64,000 nt of DNA from Mycobacterium parmense (GTDB lineage Bacteria; Actinomycetota; Actinomycetes; Mycobacteriales; Mycobacteriaceae): assembly GCF_010730575.1 (NCBI RefSeq), contig NZ_AP022614.1, positions 682,001 to 746,000 of the forward strand, given 5' to 3'. Under the pieces are notes generated by a model. It was not told the origin of the DNA, ran no database searches, and was given only the letters and a program-made list of their open reading frames with translations. This document shows, one piece after another, positions 48,840 through 57,373 of this stretch. Both the position numbers and the translations under genes were made by a program. The first letter of the stretch is position 1. Every line of letters starts with the position of its first letter.

Positions 48840-48894
48840 GGACTCATAATCCGTTGGTCGCGGGTTCGAGCCCCGCCCGCCCCACTTCAGGCGT
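48840..48894 (+). repeat. Direct repeat, right copy (tRNA 3' fragment; attR-like)
   Basis: This is a perfect 55-base copy of the tRNA 3' part and following ten bases (41139-41193), without the 5' half of a tRNA. It marks the far boundary of the island. Minus-strand open frames across both copies (with RGSNPRPTDYES) are artefacts of tRNA sequence. Confidence 0.85.
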
Positions 48895-48998
48895 ATGACC
48901 TCGGTTGATGCGTGACAGTTGTTTCGGCTGATCCGTGACACTCCCTGGATGAGGGAGTTGAGCGTGGCTGAGCGGCGGTATCAGGCTGTGATGGCGGT
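48895..48998 (+). mobile_element. Scar of an IS481-like left end
   Basis: After the tRNA fragment the sequence follows the left end of the IS481-like element at 41194, with changes: two iterons (48901-48917 and 48924-48940) instead of four, then the transposase start region (GGATGAGGGAGTTGAGCGTG and about 40 bases more). Similarity stops at about 48998, where an IS5-like fragment begins. It is non-functional. Confidence 0.8.
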
Positions 48999-49131
48999 AG
49001 ATGAAGCCCTCAACCACGCAACGGTCATCACCGAACTGATGTCCACGCTTGCCCACGTTCGACGGCAACGAAGACGAAATCCGTTCCCACTGAGCATCAT
49101 CAAAGAATCGGTGTAGAGCAGGCGTCACCAC
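48994..49131 (-). pseudogene. N-terminal fragment of an IS5-family transposase
   Basis: On the minus strand the sequence reads VVTPALHRFFDDAQWERISS, then LPSNVGKRGHQFGDDRCVVE and GFIYR, the conserved start of IS5/IS427-type transposases (DAQWxRIxPLLP, VVEGIxYR). It is cut off at the join with the IS481-like scar. GCGGTA at the join could belong to either, so the two fragments meet there. Confidence 0.7.
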
Positions 49132-49288
49132 CACCCAGCATCCCGCCACATCGAACCCACCTACAAGAGACACGCCCTGGGAGTTGGCTCGTTGCATGGA
49201 CCGACCGTTCCGGGCGGCTGCTCCTACCAACGCCGTGTACACGAAAATCGGCAGACGCGTCAACGAGTGAATCTTGATGAGGCGGCGA

Positions 49289-49425
49289 TTGACATGGCGA
49301 CGCATGGCGTGTACGAATCATACGTTAGTGTGATATGCGTAACGAACTAGGGGGGGAATCTTGCACTTCACGGTGAAAGGCAGGACTGCACCAGGAAAGT
49401 GCGCACTTGAATCGGAGATCTGACC
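49289..49425 (+). promoter_or_regulatory. Likely promoter region of the second mce operon
   Basis: A TTGACA (49289-49294) lies about 130 bases upstream of the first permease gene. A TACGAA lies 17 bases downstream of it, a poor -10 match. AT-rich sequence follows to about 49350 and a GGAGAT-like ribosome-binding site precedes the ATG. No regulator gene of the operon is in the window. Confidence 0.4.
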
Positions 49426-50337
49426 ATGCAGGTAGGTACGGTCAGCCCCGCAGTTGAGGTCTCGGGTCAATCGTCGCCGACGCGTGGGAAGTCTCCGAAG
49501 ACAAGGGGGGTGGCGGCCCTGGCTCCGGTGGTGCGCCGAGGCATCTTGCACGTGGGCTCGATCCCCGGCCGCAGCGCGGCTACGACCGGTCGTGGTGTGC
49601 AGTTGTTCACCGATGTCATCCGGTTTGCGGTAGGCGATGCCATCTCCCTGAGGCTGCCCATCGGCGAATTGTTGCTGCAGGCATGGACATTGCTCAAGGT
49701 GACCGCGACTCCAGCGTTGCTGATGGCTATTCCATTTGGTGCGATGGTGACGGTCGTGACATCGGGTCTGGTCAATCAAGTGGGGGCGACTTCGCTGCTC
49801 GGCGCAGCGGGTGGGGTGGGCGTGGTTCGGCAGGGGGCTCCGATCACTGCGGGGCTGTTGATGGGCGGCGCAGCGGCTTCGGCCATCGCCTCGGATTTTG
49901 GGGCGCGCGCGATTCGCGAGGAACTCGATGCCATGCGGGTGATGGGGGTTGATCCGGTTCGCCGTTTGGTAGTGCCGCGTTTTCTGGCGTTGCTATTGAT
50001 CTCTCCGATTCTGTGCGTCCTAATCGTGGCCGCGGGCACTGCGGCCGCATTCATCATGGCGGTAACGGCCAGTGGAGTGCCGACTGGAAGTTTCTGGGCC
50101 TCATTTGGGACGTTCGCAAAAGTCGTGGACGTCTGGTTTGCTATCGGTAAGACTCTCATATTTGCTGCGATTGTGGCGATAGTTTCATCGCTTCGCGGAA
50201 TGGAGGCGAAGGGTGGTCCACGCGGCGTCGCCGACGCTGTGAATTCATCGGTCGTGCTCAATGTTATCGGCGTTGTTTTCGCGAACCTGGCGATAACGCA
50301 GCTTGAGACGATGTTTTTTCCGATGGAGGTGGCCTAG
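49426..50337 (+). CDS. YrbE/MlaE-type permease (YrbE-A position)
   Basis: This 303-residue MlaE-family permease has five or six helices and the family core GAPITAGLLMGGAAASAIASDFGARAIREELDAMRVMGVDPVRRLVVPR. It has a hydrophilic N-terminal extension of about 60 residues, longer than usual. It is the first gene of the operon and overlaps the next by one base. Together the two permeases form the inner-membrane part of the Mce transporter. Codon choice is less GC-biased than in the first mce operon. Confidence 0.9.
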   Translation: MQVGTVSPAVEVSGQSSPTRGKSPKTRGVAALAPVVRRGILHVGSIPGRSAATTGRGVQLFTDVIRFAVGDAISLRLPIGELLLQAWTLLKVTATPALLMAIPFGAMVTVVTSGLVNQVGATSLLGAAGGVGVVRQGAPITAGLLMGGAAASAIASDFGARAIREELDAMRVMGVDPVRRLVVPRFLALLLISPILCVLIVAAGTAAAFIMAVTASGVPTGSFWASFGTFAKVVDVWFAIGKTLIFAAIVAIVSSLRGMEAKGGPRGVADAVNSSVVLNVIGVVFANLAITQLETMFFPMEVA

Positions 50338-51200
50338 TGACTGCGAAGAGTCGCGCCGTACCCTCGATACTCCTCAGCGCGCGAATGATATCGGCGCGGC
50401 CCATCCGTGAATTCTTCCGCAGCGCCGGGCAGTGGACGGTGTTCATTGCTCAGACGTTATGGTCACTGCCGCTCACGGTCAGTAAGTACCGGCGCGAGAC
50501 GTTGCAGCAAATGAACAGCCTCGCGTGGGGCCGAGGTTCTCTGATTGTGGACGGTGGCGTGGTGAGCGTGCTGCTACTTCTTGGCCTTGCGGTGGGTGCG
50601 TCGTTGGCTATTGAGTCATTTGCTGTCTTGAATATTATTGGGTTTGGGGCGTTGTCGGGAATTGTCGCCGGGGTCGGAGCCGTCCGAGTGATCGGACCGC
50701 TTGTCGGGGGCATCGCGTATGCGGCACAGACGGGGTGCCGGATGACCGCCGAGATTGGTTCCATGCGGATCGCCGACGAAATTGACGCCGTCGAGGTGAT
50801 GGGCCTTCGGCCCATACCCTTCGTGGTGGGTACCCGGTTGGCGGGCGGATTGGTGTGTCTGGTTCCGGGATACCTTGTGACCATGGTGACCACATTCTTC
50901 GTGATGGACACTGTGATTCGAGTTTTTCATAATCAGCCGGGCGGCACATATAACCATTACTTTGTCGAGTTCCTGACGCCCACCGACCTCGCATATTCGG
51001 TGATCAAAGTCGTCGCTTACTGTATGGCAGTCACGGTGATCCATTGTTATTACGGATATTTTGCCAGTGGTGGACCGGTTGGTGTTGGTCAGGCATCGGG
51101 GCGCGCTGTGCGGGCCAGTCTCGTTGCGATTATGGTGATCGATTTCATGATGACTGTGGCGTTGTGGGGTCTCCAACCGGTGTTCGTGTTCAAGGGTTAG
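50337..51200 (+). CDS. YrbE/MlaE-type permease (YrbE-B position)
   Basis: This 287-residue MlaE-family permease has the matching core TGCRMTAEIGSMRIADEIDAVEVMGLRPIPFVVGTR. The start is GTG at 50337, overlapping the TAG of the first permease. It ends 10 bases before mceA. Confidence 0.9.
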   Translation: MTAKSRAVPSILLSARMISARPIREFFRSAGQWTVFIAQTLWSLPLTVSKYRRETLQQMNSLAWGRGSLIVDGGVVSVLLLLGLAVGASLAIESFAVLNIIGFGALSGIVAGVGAVRVIGPLVGGIAYAAQTGCRMTAEIGSMRIADEIDAVEVMGLRPIPFVVGTRLAGGLVCLVPGYLVTMVTTFFVMDTVIRVFHNQPGGTYNHYFVEFLTPTDLAYSVIKVVAYCMAVTVIHCYYGYFASGGPVGVGQASGRAVRASLVAIMVIDFMMTVALWGLQPVFVFKG

Positions 51201-51210
51201 GTGTGCAGGC

Positions 51211-52254
51211 GTGCTGATACACGGTCCAGCAGATGCTGAGAGACGAGCGTTGACGATCATCGGGACAGTGATGGTGGTGTGCCTGAGTGTCGTCGGGCTG
51301 CTCGCCGCGTTTAATCCATTCGCGGGCCGCCCGTCTGACGTCATTTCGGTCGCGATCGACACGCAATATGTCGGCCAGGGCGTTAGCGCAGGTACGCCGA
51401 TCGTCATGCATGGGGTCACCGTCGGGCAGGTCACGGCGGTCTCCAGTTTGCACGGCGGAGGCGTCCGGCTGGATGCCGACCTGCAGAAGGCGCCGGTCCG
51501 GGGTTTAACGGATGCCCTGGGTATTGATTTTCGGCCTGTCAACTATTTCGGTGTTACCGGTGTCAATCTCATCGCGGGTAGTGGTGGGCAACCGCTGCGC
51601 GACGGCATTCACCTCACCGCGGTACCGAAAGGAAATTTCACCCTGCAAGCGTTGCTGTCTCGCCTCGGTCAGGTATCCACCGGGGTGTTGACACCGCAAC
51701 TTGTCCAGGTCATCGATCGTGCCACTCGCTACACCGACGCGCTGAATCCGCTCATCGAGACGGCATTTATCGCTGCCAACGCGGTTGCCCAGGTGCAAAC
51801 CGTCAGCACGATGCGCCTGTTGACGAATGCGACGGGACTAAGCGTGGTGTTTCCTTCATTTGTCAATGCACTGGTCGATACCGGCTCAAATTTTCTTCAC
51901 AATGACGAGAATTTCAGACATCACGGCAGTGCGGACGCAACCCCGGACGAATGGCAACACCGATATTTAGCGACCCTGCAGGTGGCCTCCGAGGGCGTCT
52001 TCAACGATGTGGGCAAGCTGGAGTCCAAGCATGTCGGTGATCTGCTGCAATTCGTCGGCGCGGTCAAGGACCTGACCGATGTGGTGCCGCCCCTGATCAG
52101 ACCCGAAGGTTTTGCGCAGGAGTTGGCCGAACTGCGGTCACGATTCGAGAAAATGTACGCCGGCCCGCCCGGGCAGCGGGCGCTGCAAGTTCGGATAATG
52201 CTGGACAACCTTCCCGGTGTGGCAGCCCCGATTGATGCGATCGGGGGACCGTAA
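51211..52254 (+). CDS. mceA: Mce family protein, MceA position
   Basis: This 347-residue protein has an N-terminal membrane anchor (ALTIIGTVMVVCLSVVGLLAAF), an MCE domain (YVGQGVSAGTPIVMHGVTVGQV), then the helical region. The start is GTG at 51211. It lacks the long Pro-rich tail of many MceA proteins and is on the short side. Its stop TAA overlaps the mceB ATG. Confidence 0.87.
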   Translation: MLIHGPADAERRALTIIGTVMVVCLSVVGLLAAFNPFAGRPSDVISVAIDTQYVGQGVSAGTPIVMHGVTVGQVTAVSSLHGGGVRLDADLQKAPVRGLTDALGIDFRPVNYFGVTGVNLIAGSGGQPLRDGIHLTAVPKGNFTLQALLSRLGQVSTGVLTPQLVQVIDRATRYTDALNPLIETAFIAANAVAQVQTVSTMRLLTNATGLSVVFPSFVNALVDTGSNFLHNDENFRHHGSADATPDEWQHRYLATLQVASEGVFNDVGKLESKHVGDLLQFVGAVKDLTDVVPPLIRPEGFAQELAELRSRFEKMYAGPPGQRALQVRIMLDNLPGVAAPIDAIGGP

Positions 52255-53315
52255 TGAAACCCACAGCGGCGTTATGGCGGCTTGTGGTAAGCGGCATCGT
52301 CGAGGTCATTCTGTTGATCTTCATCGTCAACATTATCGAGCAGCCGGTTACCGGAGATCAACGTTCCTACACCGCGGAGTTCACCGATGCGTCCGGGTTG
52401 CATGTGGATGCTGACGTGCGTGTCCGCGGGGTAAGCGTGGGAAAAGTCCGGTCGATCCGACTGGAGCGAAAGCATGGCCAAAGCTTTGCTTCGGTCAATT
52501 TTATGCTTGTCCATAGATACGGTGTCGTCGCGGCGACCCGGCTTGCGATCAAATACCAGGCGCTGACCGGTTTACGGTATATCGATGTCGTGAACCCCGC
52601 GGAGGGATATTCGAGTGCCGAGCTCGTCACGCAGGTGCCCATCGCGATGACCCAGCCGTCCTACGACATCACCGCGTTATTCAATGGCCTTCAACCGGTG
52701 ATAGCGACGCTAAGTCCCGAGGAGATCAACACGTTTACGACAAATGCGGAATCGTACTTATCCGGCGACGGTGGCGGCTTGGCGCCGATGCTGGAAAGCA
52801 TCCATAAACTGACTGAGTTCGTATCAGACCGGCAGCAAGTGGTCGCAACGTTGATGCGTAATCTGTCACAAGTTGCTGAGTCCATAGGTGGGCATTCTAA
52901 AGACCTGGTCCAGATATTAGACTGGGCTAATCGACCGTTGGATGGGGCGCTCAAGGCGATCGATGAGTTCCGAAAGTCTCAGCTGTTCGGTCCGGATTTC
53001 ACCGGTTCCGTGCTGCGGTTGTTGGCAAATACCGGATTCCCCGCTGTTTTCGGCGCGGCATCCCCTTTTCGCCTTCAACCGCCCCCCGTTACCCCACCGG
53101 AGCTGCCGAGCGACATTGATGCGGGGCTCGACCGTGCGTTCGCCAATGTCGATGACTATATTGATGCGTTCAAGTTCGTTCCGGTCATGTGGGGGAACAT
53201 CCCAGAACCGCCGGAGGAGGGGACTCCGTTGCCATGCTCGCGGGGTCGTTTCGAGCTACCCGCGCCGATGGATATCTTCGTCAACGGGCAAAAGGTCGTG
53301 GTGTGTAACCGATGA
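52254..53315 (+). CDS. mceB: Mce family protein, MceB position
   Basis: This 353-residue protein has an anchor helix (VVSGIVEVILLIFIVNII), an MCE domain (TDASGLHVDADVRVRGVSVGKV) and a typical MceB C-terminal end with two cysteines. Start and stop overlap the neighbours. Confidence 0.88.
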   Translation: MKPTAALWRLVVSGIVEVILLIFIVNIIEQPVTGDQRSYTAEFTDASGLHVDADVRVRGVSVGKVRSIRLERKHGQSFASVNFMLVHRYGVVAATRLAIKYQALTGLRYIDVVNPAEGYSSAELVTQVPIAMTQPSYDITALFNGLQPVIATLSPEEINTFTTNAESYLSGDGGGLAPMLESIHKLTEFVSDRQQVVATLMRNLSQVAESIGGHSKDLVQILDWANRPLDGALKAIDEFRKSQLFGPDFTGSVLRLLANTGFPAVFGAASPFRLQPPPVTPPELPSDIDAGLDRAFANVDDYIDAFKFVPVMWGNIPEPPEEGTPLPCSRGRFELPAPMDIFVNGQKVVVCNR

Positions 53316-54271
53316 AAGTGCTACATAGCCCAACGTTTTGGGGTGTCAGTGCGCTGGCCTTAGCGACGGTGGTGGCGCTGGTAGCGGGCTGGCTGTATAT
53401 CAGCCCGCCCGCCCAGAAAACCGTCACGTTCTACACCGAAGATGCGGCGTCGGCCCGCCCCGGAGACCAGGTACGCATCGCCGGTATCACCGTGGGAAAG
53501 GTCAAAGACCTTGCCCTGGAACACAACCGGGTGCGGGTGCGCACGCTAGTCGACGACGACGCCTTTGTCGGGGACCGATCGCAGATCGAAGTCCGCATGC
53601 TCACGGTGGTCGGTGGCTACTACGTGAACATCGTCTCGCTTGGTGATACCCCGCTGGGCAACAAGCCGATTCCGGTCGAACGCGTGACGATGCCCTACAA
53701 CCTGATGCGCACCCTGGCTGACGCGACGAAAATCACCGACAACGTGAACGCAAAGCCGCTGCATCAGTCGCTGGACGAAGTGCAGCGCGGGCTCGCCGGC
53801 AACAATGTGGAGTCACTGTCCGCAATCATTGACGCCGGCAATAGTCTCATGTCCACCGTCGACAAACAACGTGGACAAATCACCGCTATCCTCAACCTCT
53901 CCGATGAGTACATCCGATCGCTCAGCGATTTCAGTGACGGGCTCAAACAACTAGTCCGGAAAATCGCGATCGTCGAACAAACCCTCATTATTTACGGCGA
54001 GGGGTTTGGTAGTGCGATTAAAGGCATGGGGGACATCCTCGATGCGCTGGCGCCGGTTGGCTACTTTTACCAGAATCATCGGGACGAATTTCTGGAAAAG
54101 GTCCGCTACACCCAAGAAAAAGCCCGGTATTGGTCAGAACGCAGCGGGGTGATTATCCGGGCAATACGCCTGGTGCGCAGAAAGATCGAACGGGTCCTGG
54201 ATGCGCAAAACGCGCCGCCAGAACTGCTGGCCACCGACTTGTGTATGCCAATCCCCGGAACTCCGTGCTAA
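53312..54271 (+). CDS. mceC: Mce family protein, MceC position
   Basis: This 319-residue protein has an N-terminal helix (SALALATVVALVAGWLYI) and an MCE domain (ASARPGDQVRIAGITVGKV). A charged helical tail has no proline-rich extension, unlike MceC of the first operon. Overlaps on both sides indicate coupled translation. Confidence 0.88.
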   Translation: MKVLHSPTFWGVSALALATVVALVAGWLYISPPAQKTVTFYTEDAASARPGDQVRIAGITVGKVKDLALEHNRVRVRTLVDDDAFVGDRSQIEVRMLTVVGGYYVNIVSLGDTPLGNKPIPVERVTMPYNLMRTLADATKITDNVNAKPLHQSLDEVQRGLAGNNVESLSAIIDAGNSLMSTVDKQRGQITAILNLSDEYIRSLSDFSDGLKQLVRKIAIVEQTLIIYGEGFGSAIKGMGDILDALAPVGYFYQNHRDEFLEKVRYTQEKARYWSERSGVIIRAIRLVRRKIERVLDAQNAPPELLATDLCMPIPGTPC

Positions 54272-55368
54272 TGGCCGCGTTACGTTCACACCGCGTGTAC
54301 CGGGTGCCGGCGATCGCCGTGATCGCCGCGGCGGTGGCCACCGCCAGCGGTTCGTGCACGTCACCGCGGGGCAGTTCGCATGCCGACTATTGCGCGATCA
54401 TGCCCGACAGCGTCGGGCTGTATGCCGGCAACCCGGTCACCCAAATGGGCTATCCCATCGGCACCGTCAAAGCCATCAGCCCCAGTGCACGCGACGTCCG
54501 AATCGATTTCACGGTGACCGAGCAGCGCCGGCTGCCGCGCGACGTCAAGGCCATCATCAGGTCGACATCCATCCTGGCTGACCGCTCGCTTGAACTCGTC
54601 GGCAACTACGAGTCGGGACCCCAACTGCTCGCCGGCGGATGCATCCCGCTCAACCGCTCCTCGACCCCGAAGAGCCTGTCCGAGGTGATCGGATCGGCGA
54701 CCAGGTTCATCAACTCGGTCAACCCGAACGGGTCGACGAACATCGGCGATGTGATCCACGGTCTCGATCAGGCGACCCACAACCAGGGCGCCGGGATCAA
54801 TCAGCTGTTGAGAACGTCCTCGGCGGTACTCGATAGCCCTGATCAAGCGATCAATGACATCGGGGCCATCATCACCAACCTGGCGCAGCTGACCGAAGTG
54901 CTCAAGGACATCAGGGGACCGTTGAAGGCGATCTTGTACAACGCGCGGCAGACCACGCCAGAGGTGGACGCCGCCGCCCAGGCCGGCCAACGGCTGGTGG
55001 AAGGCACCACCTGGGCGGCCCCCCTGGTCGCGGATCTGGAAGACAACCTGGGCCAAGAGATCCAATTCACCCTCGACTCGGTGGGGGTCGCACTCAGGAA
55101 GTTCAGCGAACACGCCCCTCGCCTGTCGAACCTGTTGAACCCGGTGCCCTGGTGGATCAACACGCTGGCCAACCACTACAACAACCGGAATTTCTTCCCG
55201 ATCCGCTACAGGCCCCCCCTGTATCGCATCCATACCCCCGATGGCGTTGCGCTGTGCAACATCATGAACGCCTCGATGCCGGGCAGCTGTGCAAACGTGC
55301 AGGGGCAGCCCTACGCGGTGGACGTCGCACTGCTGCAGTACGTCCTGACCCAGGCGGCGAAACGATGA
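54271..55368 (+). CDS. mceD: Mce family protein, MceD position, with possible lipoprotein signal
   Basis: The 365-residue protein starts at the ATG at 54271 that overlaps the mceC stop; the longer frame to 54130 is a shadow. The N-terminal hydrophobic segment ends in ASGSC, a weak lipobox. An MCE domain follows (GLYAGNPVTQMGYPIGTV), then a helical region. If the Cys is lipidated, two adjacent Mce proteins here are lipoproteins, whereas normally only MceE is. Confidence 0.82.
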   Translation: MAALRSHRVYRVPAIAVIAAAVATASGSCTSPRGSSHADYCAIMPDSVGLYAGNPVTQMGYPIGTVKAISPSARDVRIDFTVTEQRRLPRDVKAIIRSTSILADRSLELVGNYESGPQLLAGGCIPLNRSSTPKSLSEVIGSATRFINSVNPNGSTNIGDVIHGLDQATHNQGAGINQLLRTSSAVLDSPDQAINDIGAIITNLAQLTEVLKDIRGPLKAILYNARQTTPEVDAAAQAGQRLVEGTTWAAPLVADLEDNLGQEIQFTLDSVGVALRKFSEHAPRLSNLLNPVPWWINTLANHYNNRNFFPIRYRPPLYRIHTPDGVALCNIMNASMPGSCANVQGQPYAVDVALLQYVLTQAAKR

Positions 55369-56357
55369 ACCCCCGCAGGTGGCAGGCCGTGCTGATCGCG
55401 ATTGCCTTCACGGTGTCATCGTGCGCATCGCTCAACGTCAACGCGCTTCCCCAGCCCGGCAACTCCTACAGCAATGGCTACAACATCATCATCGAGTTCG
55501 ACGATGTGCTCAACTTGCCCGAACGCGCCAAGGTGGTGCTGGACGGCACCACCGTCGGCGTCGTCACCAAGATGGACGTTACGAGCCGGCGCGTCGATGT
55601 CACCGCGCGGATCGACTCCAGTGTGGTGGTGCCGTCCAACATCCATGCGGTATTACAGCAAGCCACGGTGCTCGGCGACATCTATGTAGCCCTCGAGCGC
55701 CCCCAACCCGACCAGCCGGCCGCGCCCGCCTTGGCTGCGGGCGCCAGGATCCCGCTTGCGGATACCACCTCACCACCACCCTTGGAGGACACCATCGCCC
55801 ATCTGGCGGATTTCGTGTCCAGCGGGTCCATTCAACGCATCCAGAACACACTTGTCGGCATCAATCGCGTGACCCCGCAAGGGGATACGGCACGCAAGAT
55901 CGCTTCACAAGTGGCCGTCGACCTTTCCGACCTCTCCAAGGGCATCGACACCGTCGACCAGTGGCTGCAAGGGGTGTCCGGAACCGGGCAGGTCGCGTTC
56001 AACCGAATCCCGGCGTTTCAGGACTGGTTCACACCCAAGAGCATGGAGGGCTTCAATCGCCAGACGGTCGCCGCGTCCTACGTGGGGACTCTGCTGCCCT
56101 CGGTGGGTAGTGTCTATTCGAACGGTTACTGGCTGGTGCCGTTATTAAATTCACTGGCAGACGCCCTCGGCGCGATGCGGCGCGACAAACACGCATTTGA
56201 AGCTGAGCTGCCCGCATGGCGGCGGTTATTTTACGATTATTTCCTTCCCGAAGATAAATATCCGGCGATGAACATCACCTCAATAGTCGGGCCTGACGGT
56301 AGGGAATTGTCGGGCAACGTGCAAGACGTCCTGCGGATGATTGGGGCGACACCATGA
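55365..56357 (+). CDS. mceE: Mce family lipoprotein, MceE position
   Basis: This 330-residue protein has a signal peptide and lipobox VSSC (Cys about residue 20). Its MCE domain (DVLNLPERAKVVLDGTTVGVV) is followed by helices and a hydrophilic end. The ATG at 55365 overlaps the mceD stop; the frame upstream to 55152 is not coding. Its stop overlaps mceF. Confidence 0.88.
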   Translation: MNPRRWQAVLIAIAFTVSSCASLNVNALPQPGNSYSNGYNIIIEFDDVLNLPERAKVVLDGTTVGVVTKMDVTSRRVDVTARIDSSVVVPSNIHAVLQQATVLGDIYVALERPQPDQPAAPALAAGARIPLADTTSPPPLEDTIAHLADFVSSGSIQRIQNTLVGINRVTPQGDTARKIASQVAVDLSDLSKGIDTVDQWLQGVSGTGQVAFNRIPAFQDWFTPKSMEGFNRQTVAASYVGTLLPSVGSVYSNGYWLVPLLNSLADALGAMRRDKHAFEAELPAWRRLFYDYFLPEDKYPAMNITSIVGPDGRELSGNVQDVLRMIGATP

Positions 56358-57307
56358 GGCTACGAGACGTGCTGTCGTTTCTGACCTTCGGGCTGATGAT
56401 TGCGTTTGCAATCGGCTACATCGGCTCGTTGGGCGTACGGGTGGGGCTGCCGTCTCACCGCACCGATGTTTCGATGGACGTCGCCGACGTTAATGGCCTG
56501 GTGGTCGGGTCAAATGTTTTGCTGCGCGGTGTGCCCGTGGGCAAGGTCAGCAATATTCGATCGTCGGTCGACCGGGCAACTGTTAACTTCTACTTCGATG
56601 ATCGATTCCACGTCCCCGTGGACAGCGACGTCCGTCTGGAGAATCTCTCTGCGCTCGGCGAATCCTATATTGAACTGGTGCCGCGCAGTCAGCGCGGACC
56701 GATGCTACGCAACGGCCAGCGCATCGCAACGGAATCCGTGACACAGCCAGCATCGATCTCTGAACTGGCGACCAGCGTCGTGCGGGTCCTCAACCAGCTG
56801 GACCCCGGCGCGCTCGATCGTGTCACCCACGAAGCCGACACTGCGCTGCCCCCGCCGGATGATGTGTTGCCCAAACTGTCACGCACCAGCAGACTGTTGC
56901 GCAACACCGCCGCCGACATGCACGGTCGCGGGCGTGAACTACTTGACAACTTCCAGATCCTGCTGGGAAACGCCGGCTGGCTTGGGCCTCTGCTCGCTGA
57001 CCTCACACCGATGGTCAACAGCCTCAACCCGCACCTGCGATCACTGTTTAGCTCCTTTCCGGCCGCCGTCGATCTGGGCGCCCCGGAGATGTATTACAAA
57101 CTCGATGCTTTCCTCGCCCGAATTCAGAAGCTCTTAGACAACAATGGAGGCGACTTTAAGGTGTTGGGCGAAGCGTTTCGCCCGCACATTCAAGGGATCG
57201 CTGGCGCGTTGCTGAACTTCGACACCGGCCAGATTCTGGCCAATGTGTTGGACGGGCTGCCGAAGGACGGCGCAATCACACTGCACGTCAGCCTGCCCGA
57301 GCATTAG
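56354..57307 (+). CDS. mceF: Mce family protein, MceF position
   Basis: This 317-residue protein has an N-terminal helix (VLSFLTFGLMIAFAIGYIGS), an MCE domain (ADVNGLVVGSNVLLRGVPVGKV) and a helical C-terminal region. It is much shorter than MceF of the first operon and lacks the long Pro-rich extension. It is the last Mce gene here. Confidence 0.88.
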   Translation: MRLRDVLSFLTFGLMIAFAIGYIGSLGVRVGLPSHRTDVSMDVADVNGLVVGSNVLLRGVPVGKVSNIRSSVDRATVNFYFDDRFHVPVDSDVRLENLSALGESYIELVPRSQRGPMLRNGQRIATESVTQPASISELATSVVRVLNQLDPGALDRVTHEADTALPPPDDVLPKLSRTSRLLRNTAADMHGRGRELLDNFQILLGNAGWLGPLLADLTPMVNSLNPHLRSLFSSFPAAVDLGAPEMYYKLDAFLARIQKLLDNNGGDFKVLGEAFRPHIQGIAGALLNFDTGQILANVLDGLPKDGAITLHVSLPEH

Positions 57308-57373
57308 AGAGCTAAAGCGCCACGGACGTTACCGACTTGAAAATACCTGACCGCGAATTGAAGAAGGTGTTCG

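Noticed and set aside
48699-48941. Minus-strand 80-codon frame over the right tRNA fragment
   Set aside because: Same tRNA-antisense artefact; the rest has no coding character or recognisable domain.
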